Notes: generated from the sequence alone by a model not told the origin. Shown: positions 8,271 to 17,801, counted from the first letter of the stretch. The stretch: 64,000 nucleotides of DNA from Cohaesibacter sp. ES.047 (GCF_900215505.1 NZ_LT907844.1:4232001-4296000); one strand, 5' to 3'. Made by a program: numbers and translations.

Positions 8271-9683
8271 ATGAAACACAAAGATCTGATAGATGAACTG
8301 GTCGACATCCTTGGTCCCAAGGGTGTCCTGACCGCCCCGGACGATGTGGCGCCCTACGTGACGGACTTCCGTCACCGCCGCACCGGGTCGGCCCTTGCGG
8401 TGCTGTTGCCTGCCAACACCGAGGAAGTCTCCCGCGCGGTTGCCGCTGTTACGAGCCGCGGCATTGCCGTCTATCCGCAAGGGGGCAATACCGGTCTCTG
8501 TTATGGTGCGGTCCCTGACAAGGGCGTCGTCATTTGCCTCAGGCGCATGAGAAAACTCCGGAACGCCGACCCCCTCTCCGGACTTCTCACCGTTGATGCT
8601 GGCCTTACCCTTGCCGAGGTGCATCAGGAAGCTGAAAAACTCAACATGCAGTTCCCGCTCTATCTCGGGTCTGATGGCACAGCCCAGATCGGCGGTCTTG
8701 TCTCGACCAATGCCGGAGGAACCGGCGTGTTGCGCTATGGTTCCATGCGGGATCTCACTGCGGGGGTAGAAGTCGTTCTTGCCGATGGCAGCATCCTCAA
8801 CGAGATGCAAGGCCTGCGCAAAAACAACACCGGCTACAATATCACCCAGCTCGTTGCGGGCGCTGAAGGGACGCTGGGCATCGTCACCGGGGCGGTTCTT
8901 CGTCTGGCTCCTCGCATGACCAGCCGAGCTGTCGCATGGCTAGGGTTCGAAGATATCGACGCGGCCCTGAAAGTGGGCAGCAAGGTGCGAACAACCTTCG
9001 GGGCCGATGTTGAGGCGCTGGAACTTGTTGACGATGGCGAGATAAACTGCGTGCTTCGCAACATGTCTGAAGTGCGTATGCCGCTTTCTGAAGTCCCGGC
9101 CTATTCTCTCATCATCGAAATCGCAACGCCGCGCGTGACAGACAATCTCAATGACTTGCTCGAAGAGGTCCTCGTTCCACCGATGGAAGAAGGTCTCATC
9201 AGCGACGCCGTCATAGCCCAAAACGAAACGCAAGCCGCTGAAATCTGGCACTTCCGCCATTCTGTGACGGAGGCAAACCAACTCAACGGCGTTGGCGTTG
9301 TTCTTGACACATCTGTGCGACCATCCGCCGTGGAGGAATTTGTCAGGCAGGCCGACATTGTCACCGCGGAAATGTTTCCGAAGGCAAGCCGACAGATCGT
9401 GGCCCATCTTGCCGATGGTAACGTCCATTATATCGTCATGTTCCCCCGAGATATTTGGGACACCTACCCGGACAAGCCCGCCAAGGAACTTGAAGTGGAA
9501 GAAGCCATCCACAATGTCGCTCAGGCGGTGGGTGGGACATTCTCTGCTGAACATGGCATCGGTCGCAAGCTCACCGATGAAATGACGCGCCTGATAGATC
9601 CTATTCGCCTCGATGTCATGAAGCGGATCAAAACGGCACTGGATCCTGACAATCTGATGAATCCAAGCATCTTGATCCCGTGA
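8271..9683 (+). CDS. FAD-binding D-2-hydroxyacid dehydrogenase (GlcD/D2HGDH-like)
   Basis: A 470-residue flavoprotein of the FAD_binding_4/FAD-oxidase C family. The PP-loop region PQGGNTGLCYG (about residues 68-78) and NNTGYNITQLVAGAEGTLG (about 185-203) bind FAD. The C-terminal signatures HLADGNVHY and SAEHGIGR are typical of D-2-hydroxyglutarate, D-lactate and glycolate dehydrogenases. It is the last gene of the TRAP operon. Together with the divergent FMN-dependent L-hydroxyacid enzyme the cluster encodes oxidases of both stereo-types, suggesting catabolism of a hydroxyacid of mixed or convertible configuration. Confidence 0.88.
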   Translation: MKHKDLIDELVDILGPKGVLTAPDDVAPYVTDFRHRRTGSALAVLLPANTEEVSRAVAAVTSRGIAVYPQGGNTGLCYGAVPDKGVVICLRRMRKLRNADPLSGLLTVDAGLTLAEVHQEAEKLNMQFPLYLGSDGTAQIGGLVSTNAGGTGVLRYGSMRDLTAGVEVVLADGSILNEMQGLRKNNTGYNITQLVAGAEGTLGIVTGAVLRLAPRMTSRAVAWLGFEDIDAALKVGSKVRTTFGADVEALELVDDGEINCVLRNMSEVRMPLSEVPAYSLIIEIATPRVTDNLNDLLEEVLVPPMEEGLISDAVIAQNETQAAEIWHFRHSVTEANQLNGVGVVLDTSVRPSAVEEFVRQADIVTAEMFPKASRQIVAHLADGNVHYIVMFPRDIWDTYPDKPAKELEVEEAIHNVAQAVGGTFSAEHGIGRKLTDEMTRLIDPIRLDVMKRIKTALDPDNLMNPSILIP

Positions 9684-10054
9684 GGACTACCCATGATGCC
9701 GGTTTCAACATAAGGCCAGACCTGGGCCCCGACTCTCTCCTGTCGTTGGGGCTCAGAGCATCACGTTCAGGCGCCCACGCGGCATTGTCCGCTTCTAACT
9801 GAACCTATTGTTGACAATGCCATCCTCGGAAAGAAGCTATCGATGACCACCTGCGGTGTGCCATGGCCCAGATACGTCATGATTTAATGTTCCGTGTCTG
9901 TGAGCTCGACAAGAAATAGGCATAAAGGCCCCTCACCTTCCCACGGTTTCGAGACATGACAGTTTTTGGCGGAGGATGCATTATTCGGGCTTTTCGCGCC
10001 TTTCAGAATGATAGTATTGTGAACGCTGAACTATCATAGCGGCGGTCGGAAAGC
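9684..10054. other. Intergenic region with a weak hairpin
   Basis: About 370 bases between the GlcD-like gene and cardiolipin synthase. A GC hairpin with GCCCC at 9726-9730 pairing with GGGGC at 9748-9752 may end the upstream operon, but no T-run follows it. No reading frame with a credible start or known motif is present in the rest. Confidence 0.4.
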
Positions 10055-11413
10055 ATGAGCTGGTTGATAACGCATTTGGCAATCGTCGCGATCAGCTTGG
10101 TGATCGCGGCAAGTGCACTTGTCATTCTTGGGCAGAAGCGAAGCCCACAAGCCACCCTCGCATGGCTTCTGTTCCTCATTCTCCTGCCTTATGTTGCGTT
10201 GCCGCTCTATCTGACGTTCGGCTTTCGCAAGAGCACGTCCAGCGCCCATCAACTGGCCGATCGTGCCGGTGCGCAGCCGAAACCCGATCATCCGGAAAAA
10301 CGGGTAATCAACCTGCTCCAAAATAGCGGATTTTCTGGTTCCGCTGGCAATTCCTTCAAGATGCATGAAGATGGCATTAAGGCTTGGGAAAGCCTTCGCG
10401 ATATCATCGCGAATGCCGAAATCTCATTGGACATCACGTTTTATCTCCTCGCATCGGACCCGGTCGGTGAAGCCTTTTGCGCGCTCTTGGAAGAAAGAGC
10501 AAAAGCAGGCGTTTCCGTGCATCTCATTCTCGACAGGTTCGGTTCGCTTCAAGCGCCGTGGACTGCCTTGAGGCGGCTTAAGGCAGCTGGCGCCGAGGTC
10601 AGGCTCTACTCGCCCTTCACCGATTGGGCCAAGGGTGTGAACATCAGCTTGCGAAACCATCGAAAGATGGTGATTGCTGACGGGCAACGGGTCTGGGCCG
10701 GAGGCCGCAATGTGGCCACCCATTATCTTGGGCCCCAAAGCGATGAACAAAGATGGATCGATTTTTCATTCGTGGTAGAAGGCCCGGTTGTCGAACAATA
10801 TATCGCTGTTTTCTCTGCAGACTGGACGTTTGTCGGCGGGAGCCATCGGCCTGAAAGCCCTGTACTGAGAGAAGAGAAAGGCAGCTCTAGCCTCAATCTC
10901 ATACCTTCAGGCCCCAACATGGCAGACGATTTACTCTACGATGCTGTGGTTCTGGCCTGTCATCAGGCAAATGCGCGCATATGGATCTTCACGCCCTACT
11001 TCACTCCCACCCCAAACCTTACACAGGCGCTTTCCATCGCTGCCCGGCGCGGGGTGGACGTTCGTATTCTGCTGCCAGAAAAGTCTAACCAATGGCTCGC
11101 CGATCTGGCGAGAGGCCCCGCGCTGCGATCCCTTGGCTGTGACGGTGTCCGCATCCTGACATTGACGAAGATGATTCACGCAAAGGCCATCCTGATCGAC
11201 GACAGCGCATTTGTCGGCTCTGCCAATTTCGATTCCAGAAGCCTCTTGCTAAACTACGAGACAATGCTGTTTGTCCGGTCAGTTGAGGACATCTCTGCCC
11301 TCACCTGCTGGATGAATGGTGTCATGACCGACGCCTCAGAGGAGCTCGCCAAAAGCAGCCTATGGAGGCGGTTCTCAGAAGGTGTTTTCAGGCTCATCTC
11401 GCCGATCCTTTGA
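10055..11413 (+). CDS. cls: Cardiolipin synthase (phospholipase D family)
   Basis: A 452-residue membrane-bound PLD-superfamily enzyme. Two N-terminal membrane helices (about residues 5-26 and 34-55) precede two HKD catalytic motifs: H202-x-K204-x4-D209 (HRKMVIAD) and H375-x-K377-x4-D382 (HAKAILID), the latter followed by GSANFDSRS. The enzyme condenses two phosphatidylglycerol molecules into cardiolipin. The length fits bacterial ClsA-type proteins. The gene stands alone and is convergent with the pox-like gene downstream. Confidence 0.9.
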   Translation: MSWLITHLAIVAISLVIAASALVILGQKRSPQATLAWLLFLILLPYVALPLYLTFGFRKSTSSAHQLADRAGAQPKPDHPEKRVINLLQNSGFSGSAGNSFKMHEDGIKAWESLRDIIANAEISLDITFYLLASDPVGEAFCALLEERAKAGVSVHLILDRFGSLQAPWTALRRLKAAGAEVRLYSPFTDWAKGVNISLRNHRKMVIADGQRVWAGGRNVATHYLGPQSDEQRWIDFSFVVEGPVVEQYIAVFSADWTFVGGSHRPESPVLREEKGSSSLNLIPSGPNMADDLLYDAVVLACHQANARIWIFTPYFTPTPNLTQALSIAARRGVDVRILLPEKSNQWLADLARGPALRSLGCDGVRILTLTKMIHAKAILIDDSAFVGSANFDSRSLLLNYETMLFVRSVEDISALTCWMNGVMTDASEELAKSSLWRRFSEGVFRLISPIL

Positions 11414-11463
11414 AGGGACACACCCACTGAGAATGCCAACACAGACAATTGTTTCCTGATGTC

Positions 11464-13179
11464 CTACTTGATGAAATTGTCGCGAAGCAGGGAAACAACT
11501 TCCTTAGTCCGTCCGTCCAGCACAGCTTTCATGCCGAACATGGCGGTGGAGAAGACTTGAGAGGCCTCGATTTTTGGCGGCATAACAAGCTCCATCCGGT
11601 TGACCTTGACGTCGAGCAAGGCCGGACCGCTTGCTGCCAGCCATTTTTGCATCGCGGGCTCCAGATCATCGCTGTTCTCAACCCGCCAGGCATCCAGACC
11701 GCATGCATCGGCCAGTTTGGAAAAGTCGGGGTTCTTGAGGTCCGTGAAGGAATCCAGAAGACCTTCCACGCGCTGCTCCATCTCAACAAACCCGAGGGAG
11801 CCGTTGTTAAAGACCAACAGCTTGACCGGTATGTCATGTTGCACCAGCGTTAGCAGATCCCCCATCAACATCGTCATGCCGCCGTCACCGCAAAGCGCAA
11901 TGACCTGCCGTTCCGGGTAGGCGGATTTGATACCGATGGCTTGCGGGTAGGCGTTCGCCATGGTGCCATGCAGAAGGCTGGTGAGGAAACGGCGGTCACC
12001 CTTGGCGGTCAGGTAACGCAGAAGCCAGACCATGGGCGAGCCACCGTCAGCGGTAAAAATGGCATTGTCCTCGGCCAGACGGTCAAGCATGCGTGTCACC
12101 GTCTGAGGGTGGATAAGCTCGGGATCATGAATTTCGGCATCGTCTTCATAGGTGGCCCGATCTCCCTTCCACTCTTTCAGGATCTTGCTGAGGTGTTCGT
12201 CCTGCGCGCGGTCCTGTAGTTTCGGGAGCAGCGCATCAATCGTTGAGGCGACATCGCCAACGAGCCCCATTTTGACCGGAGCGCGGCGACCAATATGAGT
12301 GTGGTCACTGTCAATCTGGATGACCCGCTCAGCGGAGGGATAATATTGCGTCCAGGCGAAATCCATTCCAAGGCAAAGCACAATGTCGGCACTTTCAATC
12401 GCATTTGCGCCAGCGCGATTGCCCAGAATGCCTGTCATGCCCACATTATAGGGGTTATCCGGCTCGATGAATTCCTTGGCCCGGCTGGTGTGAGCCACGG
12501 GTGCCTTCAGTTTTTCGGCCAGAGCGACAACCTGATCATGGGCCGCACGCGCGCCGAACCCCGCATAGATGGTCACACTTGTGGCGTCATTGAGGATATC
12601 GGCCAAAGCGTCCAGTTCATCATCGGACGGAAGCAATCGGGGTTTTGGCCGATGAACGAACCATGCCAGATCATCGTCAGTCTTTTCACGGAACATATCG
12701 CCGTTGACAATGACCACCGCGACACCGCCGCGGGTCAGTGCGGCCTGTGCCGCAAGTGTGGTTATCCTGCGCGCTTGGGAAGGATGGGAGATATATTCGC
12801 AAAAGACGCTGCATTGCTCATAAATCCGGCGCTGATCGACCTCCTGTGGGAAGTTGAGGCCAACTTCTGCCCTCGCCACGTCCGAGGCAATCAGCACGAC
12901 GGGCGCGCCGTTGCGGTGACTTTCAAAAATGCCGTTGAGGAAATGAAGGCTACCGGGCCCGCAGGTTCCGGCGCAAACAGCCAGCTCACCGGTCATGTAG
13001 GCCTCGCCGCCAGCTGCAAAGGCGCCGACTTCCTCGTGACGGACACCAACCCAGTTCAAGTCCGATGTGCGAACCGCATCCGTGAAGTGGTTGATCGTAT
13101 CGCCAACGATACCCCAGCAGCGCTTTGCACCAGCTTCAACGAGCGTATCAACGACGATTTCAGCGACGGTATTCTGCAT
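11464..13179 (-). CDS. Thiamine-diphosphate enzyme, pyruvate oxidase/dehydrogenase (PoxB-like)
   Basis: A 571-residue protein with the three-domain layout of the POX/AHAS family. The N-terminal glutamate that activates ThDP is in VRHEEVGAFAA, and the ThDP/Mg site is GDGGMTMLMGD followed by NN. It resembles quinone-dependent pyruvate dehydrogenase, which decarboxylates pyruvate to acetate at the membrane, but another 2-oxoacid is possible. The ATG at 13179 has GGAG six bases upstream and is preferred over an ATG at 13194 that overlaps the stop of the upstream gene. The close spacing with the glutamate-synthase-like gene indicates co-expression. Confidence 0.85.
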   Translation of the reverse strand: MQNTVAEIVVDTLVEAGAKRCWGIVGDTINHFTDAVRTSDLNWVGVRHEEVGAFAAGGEAYMTGELAVCAGTCGPGSLHFLNGIFESHRNGAPVVLIASDVARAEVGLNFPQEVDQRRIYEQCSVFCEYISHPSQARRITTLAAQAALTRGGVAVVIVNGDMFREKTDDDLAWFVHRPKPRLLPSDDELDALADILNDATSVTIYAGFGARAAHDQVVALAEKLKAPVAHTSRAKEFIEPDNPYNVGMTGILGNRAGANAIESADIVLCLGMDFAWTQYYPSAERVIQIDSDHTHIGRRAPVKMGLVGDVASTIDALLPKLQDRAQDEHLSKILKEWKGDRATYEDDAEIHDPELIHPQTVTRMLDRLAEDNAIFTADGGSPMVWLLRYLTAKGDRRFLTSLLHGTMANAYPQAIGIKSAYPERQVIALCGDGGMTMLMGDLLTLVQHDIPVKLLVFNNGSLGFVEMEQRVEGLLDSFTDLKNPDFSKLADACGLDAWRVENSDDLEPAMQKWLAASGPALLDVKVNRMELVMPPKIEASQVFSTAMFGMKAVLDGRTKEVVSLLRDNFIK

Positions 13180-13190
13180 CAACTTCTCCT

Positions 13191-14825
13191 TCATTGCTTT
13201 GCCTCTTCTTTTGACTTGGTCGCCCGGGTGGAAACCAGATCGATCACGGGGCGGAAACTTTCTGCGCTGGCAGCATTCCACCAGTCTGCAAAGATCGTTT
13301 CTTCTGGCGCATCCAACAGGATGCCTTCTGGCAGGAAGGTGTGAACGCGGTCCATAGGCACGGCCTTTTCAGGGCCGACGCGGTGCATCAGATGATGCGC
13401 TTCCAATTGTGACGGATGCTTCAAGCCTGCCGATGCGATGATTTCGGAAAGGGCTTCCAGCGTTTTGGCATGGAAGCGGGCGGCGCGCTCTCCTTGCACT
13501 TCTGGGATAAGGCCGCGCTGACGCCATTGGTCCTGAGCCGTCACACCAGTTGGACAGGTGCCCAAGTGGCAGCGCTGGGCCTGAATGCAGCCGATGGAAA
13601 ACATAAAGGCCCGGGCGGCGTTGCACCAATCCGCACCTTGCGCGATGTTGCGGGCCAGCCCCATACCCGAATAGACCTTGCCGCTGGCTGCAAGCCTGAT
13701 TTTGCCTTTAAGGCCCGCCCCCACAAGGGCGTTGCGCATAAGAACCAGCCCTTCGGACAAAGGCATTCCGACCCAATCTGAAAGCTCAAGCGGGGCTGCA
13801 CCCGTGCCGCCTTCGCCGCCGTCGACCACAATGAAATCAGGTGTTATGCCGGTCTTGAGAATAGCCTTGATGATGGCAAAGGGTTCATGCGGCTGGCCAA
13901 CACAGAATTTCAGTCCAACGGGCTTACCGCCAGAGAGGTCACGCATGTGTGCCGCGAATTCCAACATCTCAATTGGAGTGGAAAATGCCGAATGTCCGCG
14001 CGGCGACAGACAGTCCTGATGGACAGGAACGTTTCGGATCTTGGCGATTTCCTCGGTCACCTTGGCAGCGGGAAGCAGGCCACCATGGCCCGGCTTTGCC
14101 CCTTGGCTGAGCTTGATTTCGGTCATCTTGACGGCATCATGGCTCGCGTTATGGCGAAAGAGCTCGGGATCAAAATGTCCGTCCTTGTCCCGCGCTCCGA
14201 AATAGCCAGACCCCAGCTCCCATACCATATCGCCGCCGTGCTCAAGATGATGGCTGCTTAAACCGCCCTCGCCCGAGTCATGATAAAACCCGCCCTTTTT
14301 CGCACCAATGTTCAACGCCTTTACCGCATTGGCAGAAAGGGCGCCAAAGCTCATGGCTGAAATATTGAGGAGTGAGGCCGAATAAGGTTTGCTGCACTGA
14401 TCGCTGCCCACCATAACCCGCGGTGACGTATCCGGCTCCGGCTCAGGCGCAATCGAATGGCCAACCCAATGATATTCCTCGGCGTCCACATCGCGCTCGG
14501 TGCCGAAAGGATGCGTATCGGTTTCATTCCGCGCCCGGGAATGGACCAGATTTCGAGCTTCAAATGAATAAGGCTTGCCGTTCAGATCATCTTCAACGAT
14601 ATAGACCCGCAGATAGGGGCGCAGTTGATAAAATAGCCACCTGATGCGCCCTGCAACAGGAAAATTGCGGGTGATGGTCCAGCGCTCTTGCGTCCAGTCA
14701 TAGACGCCAAGCGCCAGCACCAAGGCCGCCAACACCGCAACGAGATACCATCCCATAATCAAAGCGACGACCGCCAGAATGCCGCCCGCAATCGGGATGA
14801 TCCCTCTCTTCATTGTATCAAGCAT
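13191..14825 (-). CDS. Membrane-anchored FMN-binding glutamate-synthase-like protein
   Basis: A 544-residue protein with one or two N-terminal membrane helices (residues 8-40) and a GltS-type TIM barrel with FMN-binding features: SFGALSANAVKALN, GEGG, KPGHGG, and VDGGEGGTGAAP. A cysteine cluster CIQAQRCHLGTC (about residue 405) matches the 3Fe-4S ligand region of glutamate synthase. It lacks the glutamine amidotransferase domain of GltB, so it is not a complete glutamate synthase. Its stop nearly touches the PoxB-like gene, which suggests a joint redox function. The substrate is unknown; members of this family are usually annotated only by domain. Confidence 0.85.
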   Translation of the reverse strand: MLDTMKRGIIPIAGGILAVVALIMGWYLVAVLAALVLALGVYDWTQERWTITRNFPVAGRIRWLFYQLRPYLRVYIVEDDLNGKPYSFEARNLVHSRARNETDTHPFGTERDVDAEEYHWVGHSIAPEPEPDTSPRVMVGSDQCSKPYSASLLNISAMSFGALSANAVKALNIGAKKGGFYHDSGEGGLSSHHLEHGGDMVWELGSGYFGARDKDGHFDPELFRHNASHDAVKMTEIKLSQGAKPGHGGLLPAAKVTEEIAKIRNVPVHQDCLSPRGHSAFSTPIEMLEFAAHMRDLSGGKPVGLKFCVGQPHEPFAIIKAILKTGITPDFIVVDGGEGGTGAAPLELSDWVGMPLSEGLVLMRNALVGAGLKGKIRLAASGKVYSGMGLARNIAQGADWCNAARAFMFSIGCIQAQRCHLGTCPTGVTAQDQWRQRGLIPEVQGERAARFHAKTLEALSEIIASAGLKHPSQLEAHHLMHRVGPEKAVPMDRVHTFLPEGILLDAPEETIFADWWNAASAESFRPVIDLVSTRATKSKEEAKQ

Positions 14826-15079
14826 AATGTCTCCCGATTTCTTCCATCACACAGAACGCATAATGAACCACCCCACATTTTTTCGGAGGCTGTGTGGCTT
14901 AAGTTATGCTGCCATTGCCGGCTCGTCCAGCACGTCAGAGTATTGTTCCTTATCTTCTGACGTAGAAATACGTGCGATGGGCTTTATCAAGTGGCGGTGA
15001 ATGACCCTTCCGATCCACTTGGACCTTGCCATAAGCTATCTTGCATGCACCTTGCACGCAAAGTTATAGCGGACTGCCA

Positions 15080-15514
15080 ATGAGCCAGGATGCAAAATAC
15101 AACAGCCATTCGAAGCTGAATTGCGTGATCCGCTGCTTTCAGGCAGAGCAGGCCGGAGCAGACGAAGCGCTTATGCTTGATCCCCATGGTTTTGTGAACA
15201 CCACCAACGCCTGCAACTTCTTCATTGTCCGCAAGGGTGAAGTTTGGACGTCAACCGGCGATTACTGCATGAATGGCGTCACCCGCCAGAAGGTGACCGA
15301 TATCTGCAAGGCAAACGACATTCCCGTCTATGAAAAAAACTATTCGCTTTATGAGGCGGTTAGCGCTGACGAGGCATTTCTGACGGGCACGTTTGGCGCG
15401 CAAACCCCTGTGGCCGAAATTGATGGAAAGCCGATTGGCGACAAAGGCGCAGGGCCAGTGACGCGCAGGATACGAGACCTCTACAAGCAGCTCATCGCGA
15501 AGACTGTGAAATAA
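15080..15514 (+). pseudogene. Class IV aminotransferase, N-terminal half missing
   Basis: The reading frame encodes the C-terminal half of a branched-chain/D-amino-acid-type aminotransferase. It begins just before the PLP-lysine segment (NSHSKLNCVI) and continues with EQAGADEALMLDP, TNACNFFIVRKG and AFLTGTFGAQTPV to a normal C-terminus. An in-frame stop lies at 15032 and the previous gene starts divergently at 14825, so there is no room for the 130 or so missing N-terminal residues. The ATG at 15080 (MSQDAKYN) is the best possible start of what remains; a TTG at 15041 is also in frame. It is most likely a decayed gene, although the reading frame is still intact. Confidence 0.7.
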
Positions 15515-15612
15515 CGCACCGATTTTTGGTGAACATGCACCAGATAGGGCGCGAAATCTCGAATATCGCGTGATATTGTGCGATCTTCGATTGAAAGAAT
15601 GAGTGTTTGAGA

Positions 15613-16629
15613 ATGACCAAAACCGTGCAACTCGCCCTGGATGACATCAAACCATTTTGCGTAAAGATCCTGCGCCATCATGGCTATGGCAACGCACATG
15701 CCGACGCAATTGCGGATATGCTCTATACCTGCCAGCTCGATGATTGCCAGTCACATGGTCTATTCCGGCTGTTCATGGCAATCGACACAATTAGCAACGG
15801 CAAAATCGATGGCAACGCCGAACCGGTGATTGCCTCCTCCTCCAATGCCATTGTCAAGGCAGATGCCTCAAATGGCATGTCACAATTGGCCTTTGAGCAA
15901 GCGTCGCCCGAGCTGATCGCCAAGGCAAGACAGCATGGCATAGCGGCTTTGGCGATCAACAACTGCTATCACTTCTCCGCACTTTGGCCGGTGGTGGAGC
16001 AGCTGGCATCGCTCGGTCTTGCGGCTATGTCCATGGTGCCCAGTCAATCCTGGGTCGCGCCAGCAGGTGGAACCCGCGGAAGCCTTGGGACCAATCCATT
16101 CGCATTCAGTTGGCCAAGACAGGGGAAAAATCCTTTCACCTTTGATTTCGCGACAAGTGCCTTTGCCCGCGGAGAAATCGAACTCTACAGGCGCGAGGGA
16201 AAGCCGCTGCCTGAAGGCGTGGCAGTCGACAAGGACGGCAAGCCAACAACAGATCCGCAAGCCGCCATGGATGGAGCAATGCTCACATTTGGTGGCTACA
16301 AAGGCTCGGCGCTGTCGATCATGATTGAGCTGCTGGCCGGCCCCCTTATTGATGATCTGACCAGTTTGGAAAGCATGGATCACGCTGAAGGAAGAGGCGG
16401 CGCACCCTATCATGGGCAAGTGATCATTGCGTTCGATCTTGCTCAATTCAATGGCTCGCACACGGATCAGAACGACGCAAGGGCTGAGCGCCTGTTCGCA
16501 GATATCGTCGATCAAGGGGCACGCCTGCCATCACAGCGCCGCTATGCCGCAAGAGCGCGCAACCTCGAGCGGGGCTTTGTTGAAATTTCAAAACAACTGC
16601 ATGACGATATTCTCAAGCTGCAAGAGTAA
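15613..16629 (+). CDS. Ldh2/MDH2-family NAD(P)H-dependent reductase (imine or keto-acid reductase)
   Basis: A 338-residue member of the malate/L-lactate dehydrogenase-2 family, which also includes delta1-piperideine-2-carboxylate and delta1-pyrroline-2-carboxylate reductases. Family signatures: HGLFRL near residue 50, the active-site histidine region NNCYHFSALWP, GTNPFAFSWP and FDFATSAFARGEI, then GGYKGSALSIMIELLAGPL. The glutamate/histidine pattern does not tell malate from cyclic-imine activity. The neighbouring aminotransferase remnant points to amino-acid catabolism, where a cyclic-imine reductase would fit. The start at ATG 15613 is preferred over the TTG two codons upstream. Confidence 0.82.
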   Translation: MTKTVQLALDDIKPFCVKILRHHGYGNAHADAIADMLYTCQLDDCQSHGLFRLFMAIDTISNGKIDGNAEPVIASSSNAIVKADASNGMSQLAFEQASPELIAKARQHGIAALAINNCYHFSALWPVVEQLASLGLAAMSMVPSQSWVAPAGGTRGSLGTNPFAFSWPRQGKNPFTFDFATSAFARGEIELYRREGKPLPEGVAVDKDGKPTTDPQAAMDGAMLTFGGYKGSALSIMIELLAGPLIDDLTSLESMDHAEGRGGAPYHGQVIIAFDLAQFNGSHTDQNDARAERLFADIVDQGARLPSQRRYAARARNLERGFVEISKQLHDDILKLQE

Positions 16630-16806
16630 CCCCGCTCACGCGCTCTGTTTGACCCCATCTCAACAAGGGTAGCGGGGCTGCCGATAGCGCAAGTGTGGCC
16701 GGTTGGAACCATGAAGCCGGTTTGCCGATCACAACGCAGGCTTTTCAGATCGTTGCTGTTCTGATTGGCGAAGGTGAAGCGCTGCTGGACGTGAAGCCGC
16801 CATCTG

Positions 16807-17547
16807 CTATTCAATCCACCCCGTCGCCAAGGCTCTGGCCCACTCGTCCCGGCCGTTCGACCGGGCGTGCTCAATCATACGCGAAGGATCATACGGCACC
16901 GATCGAAAGGTGAAGGACCAATCATCACCCGCTTTCTCAGCGATCGCATAGGAAGCGTTGGGCGTCCCGGTTTGCATGAGGTGGAAAACAGGCACATCGT
17001 CGTCGTAAGCCGGGCAGCCCACACTCCCCGGGTTGAGGATGATGCGGCCGTCACGAAGCCTTACAAGCCTTGGAATATGGGTATGCCCGCAAAGGATAAG
17101 GGATGCGTTGATGCCGTCCGCACGGGCCTCGATGTCATCAAAGCCGGCGCTTCTAACGGTGCCCTCCGGATCAACCTGTTCCAACCAATAGGTCGCATCA
17201 CTATCTGGCGTACCATGGCACGCAAAGACCTCATCCTTCCAATAAAAGGACGGGCGAAGGTTTCGGAGCCACTCCAAATGGGATTGCTCAAGTTGCTCGA
17301 ATGCGACCCGGTCAGATGGGCCCATATCTTCAGGGGCGGTCTCGATCAGCCATCGGTCATGATTGCCACGGATGGAGGGGAAGTCCCGCGCGATCAGAAG
17401 ATCTGCCGTTGCGGCTGCATCCAGCGGGCCGCTGAAATGATCGCCCAGATTGATCACGTCCGCAACACCGAGATGGTCCATATCCGCGAGAACCGCTTCA
17501 AGCGCAGAGGAGTTCCCATGGATGTCGGCGATTATGGCAAATTTCAT
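16807..17547 (-). CDS. Metallophosphoesterase (calcineurin-like, YfcE-type)
   Basis: A 246-residue protein with all metal-binding motifs of the calcineurin-like family in order: DIHGN (residues 8-12), LGDHFSGP (36-43), GNHDRW (about 61-66) and GHTHIPRL (about 153-160). The C-terminal part has the NPGSVG motif of YfcE-type phosphodiesterases. The natural substrate is unknown for most members. It is a single gene, convergent with the reductase gene upstream and separated by nearly 300 bases from the next gene. Confidence 0.85.
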   Translation of the reverse strand: MKFAIIADIHGNSSALEAVLADMDHLGVADVINLGDHFSGPLDAAATADLLIARDFPSIRGNHDRWLIETAPEDMGPSDRVAFEQLEQSHLEWLRNLRPSFYWKDEVFACHGTPDSDATYWLEQVDPEGTVRSAGFDDIEARADGINASLILCGHTHIPRLVRLRDGRIILNPGSVGCPAYDDDVPVFHLMQTGTPNASYAIAEKAGDDWSFTFRSVPYDPSRMIEHARSNGRDEWARALATGWIE

Positions 17548-17742
17548 GGCGTCTGGATCCCAATCTCTCTTTGGCCGAAATCGTCATGGCAAGAGTGGCT
17601 ATGAAACCCGGTTATTGAATTCTCCGGCTCGGCAGGTCAGATCTCGCTTTCTTACTGATTGAAACAGCGATGGGTTCGAAAAACAACTGCGCATTTGATC
17701 AGTTGAAGCGGCGAAGCGCCTGCCCCCCCTAAACGCACAACG

Positions 17743-17790
17743 CCCCCGCTATCGGTCCTGAAGAAGGAGCAACAGCGAGGACGCTGGGGG
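17743..17790. other. Structured intergenic element (nested inverted repeats)
   Basis: Two nested arms can pair: CCCCCGC (17743-17749) with GCTGGGGG (17783-17790, T bulged) and GTCCT (17755-17759) with AGGAC (17778-17782), leaving an 18-base loop. On the minus strand CAGCGTCCTCGCTG can form its own small hairpin. It lies downstream of the first deglycase gene. It might be part of a complex terminator, a repeat element or a small RNA; no family match is evident. Confidence 0.35.
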
Positions 17791-17801
17791 ACTTACCCGG
17801 T

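Noticed and set aside
12295-13344. Plus-strand frame of 349 codons over the PoxB-like gene
   Set aside because: It is antisense to a gene with intact ThDP motifs and has no similarity of its own.
17743-17790. Possible SRP 4.5S RNA because of a GGTCCTGAAGAAGGAGCA stretch
   Set aside because: The conserved SRP core (GGTCAGGTCCGGAAGGAAGCAGCC type) is not present; the similarity is only superficial.
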